64,000 nucleotides of DNA from DAIDKA01 sp963708865 (GCA_963708865.1 CAVPUC010000009.1:186001-250000); one strand, 5' to 3'. Shown: positions 28,560 through 39,019, counted from the first letter of the stretch. Notes: generated by a model not told the origin, from the sequence alone. A program made the numbers and translations.

Positions 28560-28667
28560 AGCAAGCTCCTTACGCCGTGTACCAACCAGGTTTCTGCAAA
28601 CCTAGCCTCTTCGGCGATCAGTGCCAGCTATGCCCGATGCTGTCAGGCGGTAGGACGACGATGACGG

Positions 28668-28817
28668 TCAGCGCACCAAGGCCACGACAATCAGGATGAG
28701 AAGCACCAGTCCGATGCCGCCGCTCGGGTAATAACCCCAACCGGTGCTATACGGCCACGCCGGGAGCGCACCGATGAGCAGGAGAATCAGAATCACTATG
28801 AGGATCGTGCGGAGCAT
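28668..28817 (-). CDS. DUF3309 small membrane protein
   Basis: A 49-residue protein found by translating the minus strand: MLRTILIVILILLLIGALPA, then WPYSTGWGYYPSGGIGLVLL and ILIVVALVR. Two hydrophobic segments flank the conserved WPYSxxWGYYPSGG motif, characteristic of DUF3309. Function unknown; the family is common in soil proteobacteria and often neighbours stress genes. A start at 28817 and a stop at 28668-28670 give the full family length. Confidence 0.9.
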   Translation of the reverse strand: MLRTILIVILILLLIGALPAWPYSTGWGYYPSGGIGLVLLILIVVALVR

Positions 28818-29365
28818 ATTGTTATCCCTGGTGTAGTTATCGTCAGGTGCGCCTCACCGCGCATTTTTTTGAAATCGCGGGAGGGCGACAAGCCGCGCCA
28901 CCACGCAAGATGCCGTCATCTCCTTCCTACAGACGGCACATTGTCCTGGCGCCTACCCCTGATGCCACGCCCGTGGCGGCGACTAATGCCGCCCAAGTGC
29001 TGGTCGTGACAAAGTCGCACCCGAACTCCCCCGGCCCCGCCCGGCTTGTCCGCCGCAGGACCTCATCCTTGCGTCGACATAACGGTGCCGGTGCGGCGGC
29101 CAAAGAGTGCGTAAATGTTAGCGGATATTTGTCGCATAACTATTTGATTATATTGTGGTTAACACAGCCGAGATCTGACTGTGAGGCGCCGCTTGGATGA
29201 CAAGTCAACGGGTGGGGCGTTGGCGGGCAATTCCTCGGCATTGTCGCAGTCCGGCGCGATGCGCGCCCGCGTGCGCAAGCGGACTTTATCTTCCGTTACA
29301 TTGGTGTGGTGGACAGGGGCGGCTGCATAATAAGGTGCTCGGGATCCAAAACGTTAGGAGCGGGA
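28818..29365. other. Gap upstream of the DUF1592 cluster
   Basis: About 550 bases with no supported gene. The part at 29100-29165 is clearly A+T-rich (GCATAACTATTTGATTATAT) within a GC-rich chromosome and is the likely promoter zone for the long cluster that starts at 29366, but I cannot assign boxes with confidence. An open frame at 28847-29200 has no recognisable features. Confidence 0.4.
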
Positions 29366-31851
29366 ATGGGCAAGCGCGGAGCATCGTTAAAGTATGCATG
29401 GGTACTGGCCGGGGCCTGTGTGCCGCTGGCCTCGCTCGCCTTGGCGACGGACGGTGCGCAAAGTGTGCCGAGCGCGGGCGCCCAGAAGACGTTCACCGAC
29501 ATGGTCAACGCACGCTGCGAGAAATGCCACAACGCCGATGATTGGGCCGGAAGCCTGGCCATGGACACGCTGGACCTGAACCAGGTCGGCCAAAACCCCG
29601 AAGTGTGGGAGAAGGCCATCGCCAAACTGGGCAGTCGGCTCATGCCCCCTGCGGGTGCGCCTCAGCCGGCCCAGGCCGATGTCGACGCCGTCGTTGACTA
29701 TCTGCAGACCTCGGTCGATGCGGCCGCGAAGGCCGGCAGTGCCGGCCATGTGCCGATCCAGCGCTTGAGTCGCGCCGAATTCGCAGCCTCGGTGCGCGAC
29801 CTGGTCGGCGTCAACGTCGATCCCAAGCAGATTCTGCCCACCGAGATCGAAGTCGACGGCTTCAGCAACATTGCCGGTGCCCTCGTGATCTCGCCGTCCT
29901 TCATGGAACAGTACCTGTCGGCGGCCCGCAAGGTCGCGCAGCGGGCGATCGGCGACCCGGTTCCGAAGATGGCCAAGGTTTTCTATCGCGGCGGCGGCGG
30001 CGGCGGCGGCCAGGCCGGACCCGGCTCGCCCAGTCAGGTCACCCATAAAGACGGCTATCCGCTCGGGACTCGCGGCGGCGTGAACTTCACGCACATCTTC
30101 CCGGTGGACGGGGAGTATCGCTTCAGCTTCCTGGAGGGTGACAGTATCGATGCGGGCCTGTATCCGCGCGGCATGGAAACCACTGCCACCATGGTCGTGC
30201 TGATTGATGGCAAGGAAGTCGCGCGCCGCGAGATCGGCGGCCCGACGGACCTGGACCTCGCCGACCGCGACGGGCCCAAGGGCCGCTCCGCCATCATCGC
30301 GAAAGTGTCGGGCATCCCGGCGCATGTCACCGAAGGCGCGCACGACGTGATCGTCACCTTCATCGAGCGCTCCTGGGCCGAGAGCAATGACCCCACCGGC
30401 GCCGGCAAGGTGTCGGGCATGCCGATCATCCGCGACGGCGTGCAGGTGACGGGGCCGTTCTCGCCGCAAGGGCTGTCCTTGAGCGAAAGTCGCGCCAAGA
30501 TTTTCGTCTGCCAGCCCAAGCAGGAAAGCGAGGAGACCCCGTGCGCAGAGCGCATCGCGCGACACCTGGCGACCGAGGCGTTCCGCCGTCCCGCGACCGA
30601 CGAAGACGTCAAGATACTGATGAAGTTCTATGCGACCGGGCGCGCCGAAGCCGGCGGTTTCGATTCGGGCGTGACCGAACTGGTCACCGCGATTCTCTCG
30701 AGCCCCGATTTTCTGTACCGCGCGATCATCCTCAACGCCGGGTGCAACCCGGCAGCTGAACGATCTGGAACTCGCCTCGCGTCTGTCGTTCTTTTTGTGG
30801 AATGAGGGACCGGACGCGCAGCTGAGCGCGCTTGCCGCCAAGCATCAGATTTCCGATCCGGCCGTCATGCAAGGCCCAGGTCGAGCGCATGCTCAAGGAT
30901 CCGCGCGCCGAGTCGCTGGTCCAAAACTTCGCCTTCTCGTGGCTGAACATGGCCACCCTCGCCCAGGTCGAGCCCCTGGACCCGCAGTTCAACGCCGCCA
31001 TGCGCAGCAATTTCGAGACCGAAGTACGCCTGTTCCTGGACAGCGTGCTGCTGGGGAATCGCAATGTCACCGAGCTCCTGACCGCCGATTACACCTTCGT
31101 CAACGACTCGCTGGCCCGGCAGTACGGGATCCAGGGCGTACTCGGCCCGCAATTCCGGCGCGTGACCCTCACGGACGAGAATCGCTGGGGACTGATGGGC
31201 AAGGGCGCCGTGCAGCTGCGGACCTCGTACGGCGACCGCACCTCACCGGTGCTGCGTGGCGAATACGTCCTCGATCGGATTCTGGGCACCCCGCCCACCC
31301 CGCCGCCGCCCGGGGTCAACACCGATCTGTCGGTCCACGAGGGTCAGCCGCCGGCCACCGTGCGTGCCCGGCTGGAAGCGCACCGCGCGAATCCCACCTG
31401 CAAAGGCTGTCATGGCGTCATGGACCCGTATGGCCTGGCCATGGAGAACTTCGATGTCACGGGTCGCTGGCGCACCGTGGATGCGCAGGCGAAGCAGCCG
31501 ATCGACCCCACCGCGGAACTCGACAGCGGCATCGTGCTGCACGGACCGCCGGACCTGCGCCGCTATCTGACGCGCCGTCCGGAGCAGTTCCCGACGACGG
31601 TGACCAAGCGCCTGATGATGTATGCGCTCAACCGCGAAATCGAATACTACGACATGCCCCAGGTGCGCAAAATCGTGCACGACGCCGCGGCGGACAACTA
31701 CACGCTCGGCGCGCTCGTGACCGGCATCGTGAACAGCGACTCGTTCCGGCGCCAGGCGCCCGAACAGCCGACGACCAAGGCAGTACCCACCAAGGTGGCA
31801 TCCATAGATACCGGCCGTATCGGCGCACCGCCGCGGCTTCAGGAGAGATAG
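29366..31851 (+). CDS. DUF1592-type exported cytochrome-like protein (frameshifted)
   Basis: Large exported protein of about 827 residues. A leader (YAWVLAGACVPLASLALA) precedes a heme-type motif CEKCH at about residue 51. The domain order is the planctomycete-cytochrome set: DUF1587 (IQRLSRAEFAASVRDLVG), DUF1595 (CAERIARHLATEAFRRP), DUF1592 (LNDLELASRLSFFLWNEGPD), DUF1588 with a second CxxCH (CKGCHGVMDPYGLAMENFD) and DUF1585 (FPTTVTKRLMMYALNRE). Two extra bases, at about 30745 and 30868, split it into three frames; the second is an added A (CAAGG for CAGG). The start ATG 29366 follows TTAGGAG. Biochemical function is not known. Confidence 0.88.
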
Positions 31852-31854
31852 TCG

Positions 31855-33204
31855 ATGGCAATTTTTCTCACAAAGAAGTACCTGAACCGGCGCACGTTCC
31901 TGCGTGGCAGCGGCGTGGCGCTGGCGCTGCCGTTCCTGGACGCCATGGTGCCGGCCGCCACGGCGCTGGCCCAGACCGCGGCGGCACCGAAAACGCGCGC
32001 CGGCTTTTTCTACCTCCCGCATGGCGCGATCGGCAACAACACGCCCTATGGCAAGGAAGTGGACGCCTGGACCTGCAGCGGCAAGGGCGCAGACTTCAAG
32101 CTCGGCCATACCCTCGAGCCGCTCGAACCGGTGAAGAACTATGTGACCACGTTTGAGAATATCGAGAACACCGCCGCGGGCGGTTCGGTGCATACGCTGA
32201 ATCCGGCCACCTGGCTGTCGTGCGTGCGACCCGACACGGCGGCGAAGGGCGCCAGCATGGCCATCACCCTCGATCAGGTGATCGCCCAGCACCTGGGACA
32301 GAAAACCGCGCTGCCGTCGCTGGAGGTTGCCTCTGAAACCACCATCCAGGTGGCCGCCTGCGGTGGCGCGGGCTGCTACTACGCCTCGACGACTTCCTAT
32401 GCCGGCCCGACCTCTCCCCTGCCGATGGAATACAACCCGCGCAAGGTGTTCATCCAGCTCATGGGTGAAGGCGACACGGCTGCCGAACGCGATGCGCTGC
32501 TGCGCAAGAACTCGAGCATCCTGGACATGGTTTCAGAGCGCGCCAAAGCGTTGAGCAATGACCTCGGGCCGGGCGATCGGGCCAGGCTGTCTGACTATCT
32601 GGACACCGTTCGCGAGATCGAACGGCGTGTGGCCCTGGCAAGTTCGCGCGACTTTACGGGCGTCACCGTGCCGAACGCGCCGGTCGGTGAGCTGGATGAT
32701 TTCGACAAGCAGGTCCGGCTGATGTTCGACCTGATTGCGCTGGCCTACCAGGCGGATCTGACGCGGGTCGCCTCGTACGTGATGGTCGCCGAAGGCACCA
32801 ACCGCACCTACAACCACGTCGGCGTGCCGGACTCCTTCCACCCGGTGAGCCACCACTCCAATGACCGCGAGCGCATTCGCCGACTGACGGTCATCCAGCG
32901 CTATCACATGGAGCGCTTCGCGGACTTTGTGAAGAAGCTCTCCACCATCAAAGAAGGCGACGGCAGCATCCTCGACCATTCGCTGTTCCTGTATGGCTCG
33001 AACATGAGCAACAGCAACCAGCACGACAACTATCCGCTGCCCGAGGTTCTGGTGGGCGGGGCCAATGGCGCACATGTCGGCGGCAAGAATCTGACGCTGC
33101 CGGCGCGCACGCCGCTGGCGAATGTGCACCTGACTATCCTCGACAAGCTTGGGATCAAGCAGCCGAAATTCGGCAACAGCACCGGCCTGATCACTGAAGT
33201 TTGA
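31855..33204 (+). CDS. Tat-exported DUF1552 protein
   Basis: A 449-residue protein with a twin-arginine leader (YLNRRTFLRGSGVALALPFL) and the DUF1552 core: FFYLPHGAIGNNTPYGKE, SVHTLNPATWLSC, MFDLIALAYQADLTRVASY, SFHPVSHHSND and LFLYGSNMSNSNQHDNYPLP. The end of the domain, with ANVHLTILDKLGI, resembles the sulfatase-like/DUF1501 fold. It starts three bases after the DUF1592 stop, the usual partner arrangement, so the two are co-translated and probably act together in the periplasm on an unknown substrate. Frame intact. Confidence 0.92.
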   Translation: MAIFLTKKYLNRRTFLRGSGVALALPFLDAMVPAATALAQTAAAPKTRAGFFYLPHGAIGNNTPYGKEVDAWTCSGKGADFKLGHTLEPLEPVKNYVTTFENIENTAAGGSVHTLNPATWLSCVRPDTAAKGASMAITLDQVIAQHLGQKTALPSLEVASETTIQVAACGGAGCYYASTTSYAGPTSPLPMEYNPRKVFIQLMGEGDTAAERDALLRKNSSILDMVSERAKALSNDLGPGDRARLSDYLDTVREIERRVALASSRDFTGVTVPNAPVGELDDFDKQVRLMFDLIALAYQADLTRVASYVMVAEGTNRTYNHVGVPDSFHPVSHHSNDRERIRRLTVIQRYHMERFADFVKKLSTIKEGDGSILDHSLFLYGSNMSNSNQHDNYPLPEVLVGGANGAHVGGKNLTLPARTPLANVHLTILDKLGIKQPKFGNSTGLITEV

Positions 33205-33220
33205 AGGACGAGCCCAGGAC

Positions 33221-34190
33221 ATGAAGACGACCGATCGCAGAAACTTTCTGCAGCTCTCCCTGACGGGGCTGGCAGGAGTGGCCGCCGTGCCGCTCCTGGG
33301 TAGCCTTGCGGGTTGCCAGACCGCCCCTTCAGGGCAGCCGTCCGGCCCGACCAATGCGCGGGCGCCCGCCCTCACCTCCGAGAAGCTCACCGAGCGGATC
33401 ACCCTCATCGGCGGCGCGCCGGGCAACGTGATCGCGCTGTCATCCGGTGACGGCATGCTGCTGGTCGACAGCGGATCGACCGCGTTGGCGCATGCGGTAC
33501 GCGCCAGCCTCGGCGGCGCGAAGGTCCATACCCTCTTCAACACCCACTACCATGCCGATCAGACGGGCGGCAATGCGCTGTTCGCCGAAGCCGGTGCGAC
33601 CATTCACGCCCATGCGATCACCCGCGAATGGCTGGCCACGGACTATTACGTGCCCGCCGAGGACCGCTGGGTGAAAGGCGCCGCCCGCGGCGGCCGTGCC
33701 CACCGTGACCTTTCGGCAACGGGGTGAGCTGAAGTCGGATGCGGAAAACATCGAATTTGGCTACCTGCTCGAGGCCCACACGCGCGGTGACATCTACGTG
33801 TTCTTCCGCGACTCCAACGTCCTGGCGGTGGGCGATGTCGCCTCGCCGTTGCGGGATCCGGCACTCGACTGGTATGCGGGCGGCTGGCTCGGCGGACGGG
33901 TGGATGCGATGTCGGATCTGCTGAAACTCGCCAAAGACGACACCAAGATCGTGCCGGCGTACGGGCCGGTGATGACGCGCGCGCAACTGCAGGCCGAGCG
34001 CGACATGATGCAACACCTCTATGACCGCACCACGCTCCTCACCACTCAGGGCCGCAGCGCCCAGGACATGCTCGAGGCGGGCGTCATGAAAGAGGTGAAC
34101 CGCGAGTTCAAGGATCCGTATCGTTTCCTCTATGACAACAGCAAAGGCCTGTGGGCCCACTACACGAATTTTGGGGGCAACATTGTTTAA
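33221..34190 (+). CDS. Tat lipoprotein, MBL-fold hydrolase (frameshifted)
   Basis: The leader carries a twin-arginine (TTDRRNFLQLSLTG) and a lipobox-like LAGC near residue 32, suggesting a Tat-exported lipoprotein. The metallo-beta-lactamase fold shows LLVDSGSTALAHAV and the metal motif FNTHYHADQTGGN, where the usual last histidine of HxHxDH is glutamine. One extra base at about 33685-33695 breaks the frame; beyond it come VPTVTFRQRGELK, VLAVGDVASPLRDP and VPAYGPVMTRAQL. Restored length about 322 residues. It sits third in the exported cluster; hydrolase activity on a cluster intermediate is an inference. Confidence 0.83.
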
Positions 34191-35848
34191 GTCGACCATC
34201 CGAGCCGGCGGACTGGCCGCGGCGATCGGCTTGCTGGCGCTCGGCGCGGCTTCATTCGCGAGCGCCGCCTCCGGACCGCAGACCCTCTCGGATCTGATCC
34301 GCGCGGGCAATCGCGAGGCCGTGCTGGCCGCCATCACCTCACCCAGCGTCGATGTGAATGTGGCGGAGCCCGATGGCTCAACGGCACTGCTGTGGGCGAC
34401 CTACAGCGTCGATCATGAGATGGTACGCGCGCTGCTGAAGGCCGGCGCCAAGGCCAATGTCACCAACCACTACGGCTCCTCCCCGCTCATCGAGGCGGTG
34501 AAACTGGGCGATGTCGACCTCGTGCGCATGCTGCTCGAGGCGCACGCGGATCCGAATTCGGCCAACCAGGATGGCGAGACCGCGCTCATGCTGGCCGCCA
34601 ACATCGGCTCCACGCCGATCGCGCAGCTCCTGATCGCCCATGGCGCGAACGTGAATGCGGTGGAAAACTTCCGTGGCCAGACCGCGCGTGATGTGGGCGG
34701 CAGCGGAAAATCATCCGGATATCGTCGATCTGCTGGTGGCCCACGGCGCCGACGTGAAACTGCGCGCCAAGTACGACGATTGGCCGCGGCAGATGACCTC
34801 CGAGCCGCGCGCGCAGTTCAGGCAGACCGGCGGCCTTACGGCCCTGCTCTACGCGACGCGCTCCGGCTGCTACCGTTGCGCGGTCGCGATCGTCAAGGCG
34901 GGCGCCGACGTGAACCAGCCGAACCCGGATGGCATCACCCCGCTGATCAATGCGCTCGACAACCGCAGCTTCGACATCGCGAATTTCCTGCTCGACAAGG
35001 GCGCGAATCCCAATACCTGGGACATGAACGGCCGCACGCCGCTCTATGTCGCGATTGACATGGACTCTTACCGGGGTCGTGCCTTCCAGAATTTGAGTGG
35101 CTTCGCCGGATATCCCGGCGCGACCGCGGCACATCCGCGCAGCACGGCCTCGGCGATGGATCTGGCAAACCGGCTGATCGGCATGGGTGTCGATACCAAT
35201 CACGAGCTGACGCGAATGCGCCCCAATGGTAACGGCCGCGGACGCTTCGAGGATTACATGATGCGCGGCGGCACCGGCCCGCTGATGATCGCGACGCTGA
35301 GCTACGACGATGCGGCAATCAAGCTGCTGCTGGCGCATGGTGCGGACGTCAATGCTCCCAACGTGTTCCAGATCACCCCGCTGATGGCGGCCGCCGGCAT
35401 GAGTGGCTCCGGTCGCGGCGGTGGCGGCGGCGGCGGTGGGGGTCCCCGCGAGGGTGATGTGCAGGCGAAGGTGATCAAGACCATCGACATTCTGATGGGC
35501 GCTGGCGCCGACATCAACACCCGCATTGTCAACAGCCATACCCACACGGCCAAACTCACCGCTTACGTTCAGGGTCGTGACCATGAGGGCCAGACCGCGC
35601 TGTTCTCGGCAGCGGAGGCGGGATGGGACAGGGTCGTGAAACATCTTGTCGATCACGGTGCCGACGCGACCGTACGCGACGCTTCCGGCAAGACCGCGCT
35701 CGACTACGCCCGGGTACCCCCGCCCGCCGGTCCCGGCGCGCAACCCCCGAGTGGGACCTCGGCGGCGAGCCGCGCGGCGACCATCGCGTTCCTTGAACCG
35801 CTGGTGGCCAAGTCCGCGGTCGGGCCAGACACCACCGCGGCCAAATAG
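34183..35848 (+). CDS. Exported ankyrin-repeat protein (frameshifted)
   Basis: The probable start is a TTG at 34183 overlapping the MBL stop; it gives a leader MFKSTIRAGGLAAAIGLLAL ending near SFASA. At least eight ankyrin repeats follow, e.g. DGSTALLWATYSVDHEMVRA, GETALMLAANIGSTPIAQLL and QITPLMAAAGMSGS, with a glycine run in the middle. One extra base at about 34695 breaks it inside the fourth repeat (VENFRGQT then LMWAAAENHPDIVDLLVAHG). Restored length about 554 residues. A periplasmic ankyrin scaffold beside DUF1592/DUF1552 proteins suggests a protein-binding role in the complex. Confidence 0.85.
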
Positions 35849-35874
35849 CCGCCGTCGCGGCGCTGCGGCGCACC

Positions 35875-38091
35875 GTGCAGTCATCCCCGAGGCAGCCGCA
35901 TTGGCCACTGCGTATGGCATGCCTCGCGGCAGCCTTGCTGAGCACCGCCGCCGCTGCACAGTCGCTGTTTGCCAGCGGGCCGGTGAGTTTCACCGCACAG
36001 CAAGCCGCGCGCGGCAAAGCCGCGTATGCCGAGAATTGCGCCTCGTGCCACGGACCGCACCTCACTGACGGCCAGTTCGGGCCGCCCATGAAGGGCCCGG
36101 CATTCAAGCTACTGTGGGGCGGCCAGTCACCGCAGGCATTGCGGTCAGCCATCGTTCAGCGCATGCCGCCGGCGAGGCCGGGCAGTCTCGACGGCCGCAC
36201 GTATACCGAGATAGAGGCGTATCTGCTGCAGGAGAACGGCGGCAAAGCAGGCCCCGCCGCGCTGGCAGCCGCGACGGCCATGGCGGACAGCGCAAATCCG
36301 CAGCACGGCAGCACCGCGGCTCGTCCGGCCGCTGCAGCACGCATCGGCAATGAGGACGCCACGTATCACGCCGTCATGGCCGCGCGCAAGGCGCTGCTGA
36401 ACACGCTTACACCAGTCACCGATGCGCTGCTGCGAAATCCGCCCGCCGCGGATTGGCTGATGTGGCGCGGCACCTATGCGACGCTCAGCTACAGCCCCCT
36501 CGGCCAGATCAACAAAACCACCGTGCGCAACCTTGGCGTTGCGTGGACCTTGGCGCTGCCGCCCAGTGCCAATGAGGGCGCGCCTCTGATCCACGACGGC
36601 GTGCTGTTCATCGACGGCGGCAACACGGTCGAGGCGCTCAACGCTGTGGACGGCAGCATACTCTGGCAGTACATCCGCGAGCTTCCCGAAAGTCTGCATA
36701 ACGGCACCGAAGCGCGGATGAGGGGCCTCGCCATCTACCAGGATCGGCTGTATGCCCCGACGGCCGACGGGCACATCGTTGCGCTGGATGTGAAGAGCGG
36801 GGAGCTGCGCTGGGATCACGCGGTGGTGAGTGCGGAACACGGCGTACGCCCAGGCCTCTTCGACGGCGCCTACTTCCATATCTCCGGGGGTCCGCTGCTC
36901 GTTCGCGGCAAGGTGATTGTCGGCGTGAGCTTGGGAATCAACACCGGCGGCGGGGACTTCATCGTCGGCCTCGATGCGCGAAGCGGCGCTGAAATATGGC
37001 GCTTCAACACCATCGCGCGCCCGGGCGCGCCCGGCGCTGACAGCTGGAACGGTGCACCCGCCACTGAACGCTACGGTGCGGGAGTCTGGTCCATCGGCAG
37101 CTACGATCCTGATTTGAATCTGGTGTATTTCGGGACCGGCAATACCTACGATGTCGGCACCTTGCTGATACCGCGTCACGGCAAGAGCGTCTCAAACAAT
37201 GATGCGCTCTACACCGACTCGACGGTGGCGCTGGATGCCGACACCGGCAAACTGTCCTGGTACTACCAGCACATGAACCGTGACGTCTGGGATCTGGACT
37301 GGGCATTCGAACAGACACTGGTGACGCTCCCGGTCAACGGCAAACCCACCAAGCTGCTGGTGACCGGCGGCAAGAGCGCGATCTTCGATGCCGTCGACCG
37401 CACCAACGGCAAGTACGCCTTCTCCAAGGACCTTGGCCTGCAGAATCTGGTCGGCAGCATCGATGCGACGACCGGCCGCAAGCTCATCAAACCGGAACTT
37501 GAACCGCAGGCGGGGCGTACCGATCTCATCTGCCCCACGCCCACCGGCGCGCGCAGCTGGCCGACCACCGCACTTGATCCGGCTTCCGGCATGCTCTATG
37601 TGCCGCTCGTGGACAACAACTGCATGGACTACAGCTGGTTCGAGCGCGATGCCAGCCAGATCGCCGGCGGCGGCCAGGATATGCGACTGCGCAGTCGCCC
37701 CAAGCCCGGCAACGACGGCAATTTCGGCCGCATCGATGCGATTGACCTGAAGACCGGGCGGGTCGTGTGGTCGCAGCGGCAACGCGCGCCGATGGCGAGC
37801 TCCCTGCTGGCTTCGGCCGGCGGCCTGGTGTTCGGCGGCGCACGCGACCGACAGCTGCGCGCCTATGACGCGGCGAACGGCAAGGTGTTGTGGCAGGTTG
37901 GCCTGAATGCCTCACCGAGCTCCTCGCCCGCCACCTACAGTGTCGATGGCGTGCAGTATCTGGCAGTCATCGCCGGTGGCGGCGGTGCCTTCGATGCCGG
38001 CGCCCGAAGCCTCACGCCGGAAATAATCGATCCGCCCGCAGGCACGACGTTATGGGTATTCAGGCTGTCGGACCGGGCAGCAGCCAGATAA
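35875..38091 (+). CDS. Quinohemoprotein dehydrogenase, N-terminal cytochrome c + PQQ propeller
   Basis: A 738-residue exported protein. After a leader (MACLAAALLSTAAAAQS) comes a cytochrome c domain with CASCH at residues 55-59 and a later methionine (QRMPPARPG). From about residue 190 the PQQ-type eight-bladed propeller starts (DWLMWRGTYATLSYSPLGQI), with blade motifs such as VEALNAVDGSILWQY and IVALDVKSGELRWDH. The tryptophan-docking repeats are present through the C-terminus. Heme placed before the propeller differs from ordinary quinohemoprotein alcohol dehydrogenases. The start may be GTG 35875 or ATG 35914. Last gene of the cluster, intact. Confidence 0.88.
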   Translation: MQSSPRQPHWPLRMACLAAALLSTAAAAQSLFASGPVSFTAQQAARGKAAYAENCASCHGPHLTDGQFGPPMKGPAFKLLWGGQSPQALRSAIVQRMPPARPGSLDGRTYTEIEAYLLQENGGKAGPAALAAATAMADSANPQHGSTAARPAAAARIGNEDATYHAVMAARKALLNTLTPVTDALLRNPPAADWLMWRGTYATLSYSPLGQINKTTVRNLGVAWTLALPPSANEGAPLIHDGVLFIDGGNTVEALNAVDGSILWQYIRELPESLHNGTEARMRGLAIYQDRLYAPTADGHIVALDVKSGELRWDHAVVSAEHGVRPGLFDGAYFHISGGPLLVRGKVIVGVSLGINTGGGDFIVGLDARSGAEIWRFNTIARPGAPGADSWNGAPATERYGAGVWSIGSYDPDLNLVYFGTGNTYDVGTLLIPRHGKSVSNNDALYTDSTVALDADTGKLSWYYQHMNRDVWDLDWAFEQTLVTLPVNGKPTKLLVTGGKSAIFDAVDRTNGKYAFSKDLGLQNLVGSIDATTGRKLIKPELEPQAGRTDLICPTPTGARSWPTTALDPASGMLYVPLVDNNCMDYSWFERDASQIAGGGQDMRLRSRPKPGNDGNFGRIDAIDLKTGRVVWSQRQRAPMASSLLASAGGLVFGGARDRQLRAYDAANGKVLWQVGLNASPSSSPATYSVDGVQYLAVIAGGGGAFDAGARSLTPEIIDPPAGTTLWVFRLSDRAAAR

Positions 38092-38161
38092 ATACCATCC
38101 CGGTCAAGGGAATCCCTGGATCCGCCGGTGTGCGTCGTGCCCGCGGCGACGGCCGAAAGCC

Positions 38162-38740
38162 TCAGCGCGGTTCGCAGGTCACATTCGCTTCGGCGCCTCG
38201 TCGCGCCAATATGGCGTCTGGCTCCGCGTCGCTCGGCCGCTGCAGCACCATGTCATAGCCGAGTTTTTCCGCCACCCGGAAGGAGCGCTGGTTTTCCCGG
38301 CGAATGATACACACCGTGCGCGGCGACTCGATCTGTTCGTCGGCCCATGCAATGGCGGCCCTTAACGCCTCCGTCGCAAACCCTTTACCGTGCGCCCATG
38401 GGATCAGCGCCCAGCCGAGTTCCGGCATCCCCTCCAGGGACAGCTTCATCGCTCGCTTGAAATCGGCAAATCCAAGCTCGCCAATGTATCGGCCCGACGC
38501 CCTCTCCTCGACCGCCCAATAACCAAATCCCAATAGTGCCCAGTGCCCGCGATAACTCAGTATTCGCGACCACGTGCGCTGAGGAGGCGATGGTTCGCCA
38601 ATGGTGTAACGAACAACATCCGGTTCCGACCACATCGCGACGCAATCCGCAAAATCCTCGACACCATGCCCCCGGAGCCGCAAACGCTCCGTTTCAATCG
38701 TCGGGGCCGCTGTGAACGCCGATCGAAGGGCTGTTTTCAT
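38162..38740 (-). CDS. GNAT N-acetyltransferase (RimJ/RimL type)
   Basis: A 192-residue acetyltransferase. It starts TIETERLRLRGHGVEDFADC, has the acetyl-CoA segment LGWALIPWAHGKGFATEAL (the Q/RxxGxG/A loop appears as HGKGFA) and ends with the NQRSFRVAEKLGYDMV motif of RimJ/RimL and related enzymes. The acceptor is unknown. It stands alone, convergent with the quinohemoprotein gene. Frame intact. Confidence 0.9.
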   Translation of the reverse strand: MKTALRSAFTAAPTIETERLRLRGHGVEDFADCVAMWSEPDVVRYTIGEPSPPQRTWSRILSYRGHWALLGFGYWAVEERASGRYIGELGFADFKRAMKLSLEGMPELGWALIPWAHGKGFATEALRAAIAWADEQIESPRTVCIIRRENQRSFRVAEKLGYDMVLQRPSDAEPDAILARRGAEANVTCEPR

Positions 38741-39019
38741 GGCGACTGCGGGCCGCCTTCAGGCTTAAGGTGCATAAGCATTGCCGGATGGTCGGTATAA
38801 CAACGACTGTACTCAGCAGCGGAGAAAGAGCCTGCTGCGTTACCACATTAATATAAATCAACGAATCGATAATTACCTGCGCATTGATCTCGTACTAGCA
38901 TCGCATCGAACTCCAATGTGGCAAGCACCTCTTGCTGGATCCGCGATTGGACCGGGGTTGCGCAGTGGCTTCTATCGGTAACAGATGACGACGGCTGCTC
39001 GCTGGCCGGGGATTGAAAG
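38741..39019. other. Gap between the acetyltransferase and the orphan secreted protein
   Basis: About 280 bases of lower GC content holding no supported gene. It must include the divergent promoters of both neighbours. No repeat or hairpin stands out. Confidence 0.4.

Noticed and set aside
28847..29200. 117-codon plus-strand frame upstream of the DUF1592 gene
   Set aside because: Starts without a ribosome site, composition changes along its length and no domain is visible; treated as non-coding promoter region.
29990..30015. Run of GGC repeats
   Set aside because: Codes for a glycine stretch in the DUF1592 protein and is coding sequence, not a microsatellite with its own role.
29387..30841. 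A 484-codon minus-strand frame opposite the DUF1592 gene
   Set aside because: Shadow of the real gene: the translation is Arg/Gly/Ala-rich, without domains or leader, and the plus strand carries unmistakable DUF1587/1592 sequence.
34586..35959. A 457-codon minus-strand frame opposite the ankyrin gene
   Set aside because: Opposite of clear ankyrin repeats; composition is typical for antisense of a GC-rich gene.
36145..37179. A 344-codon minus-strand frame opposite the quinohemoprotein
   Set aside because: Antisense of an intact PQQ propeller; no conserved motif.
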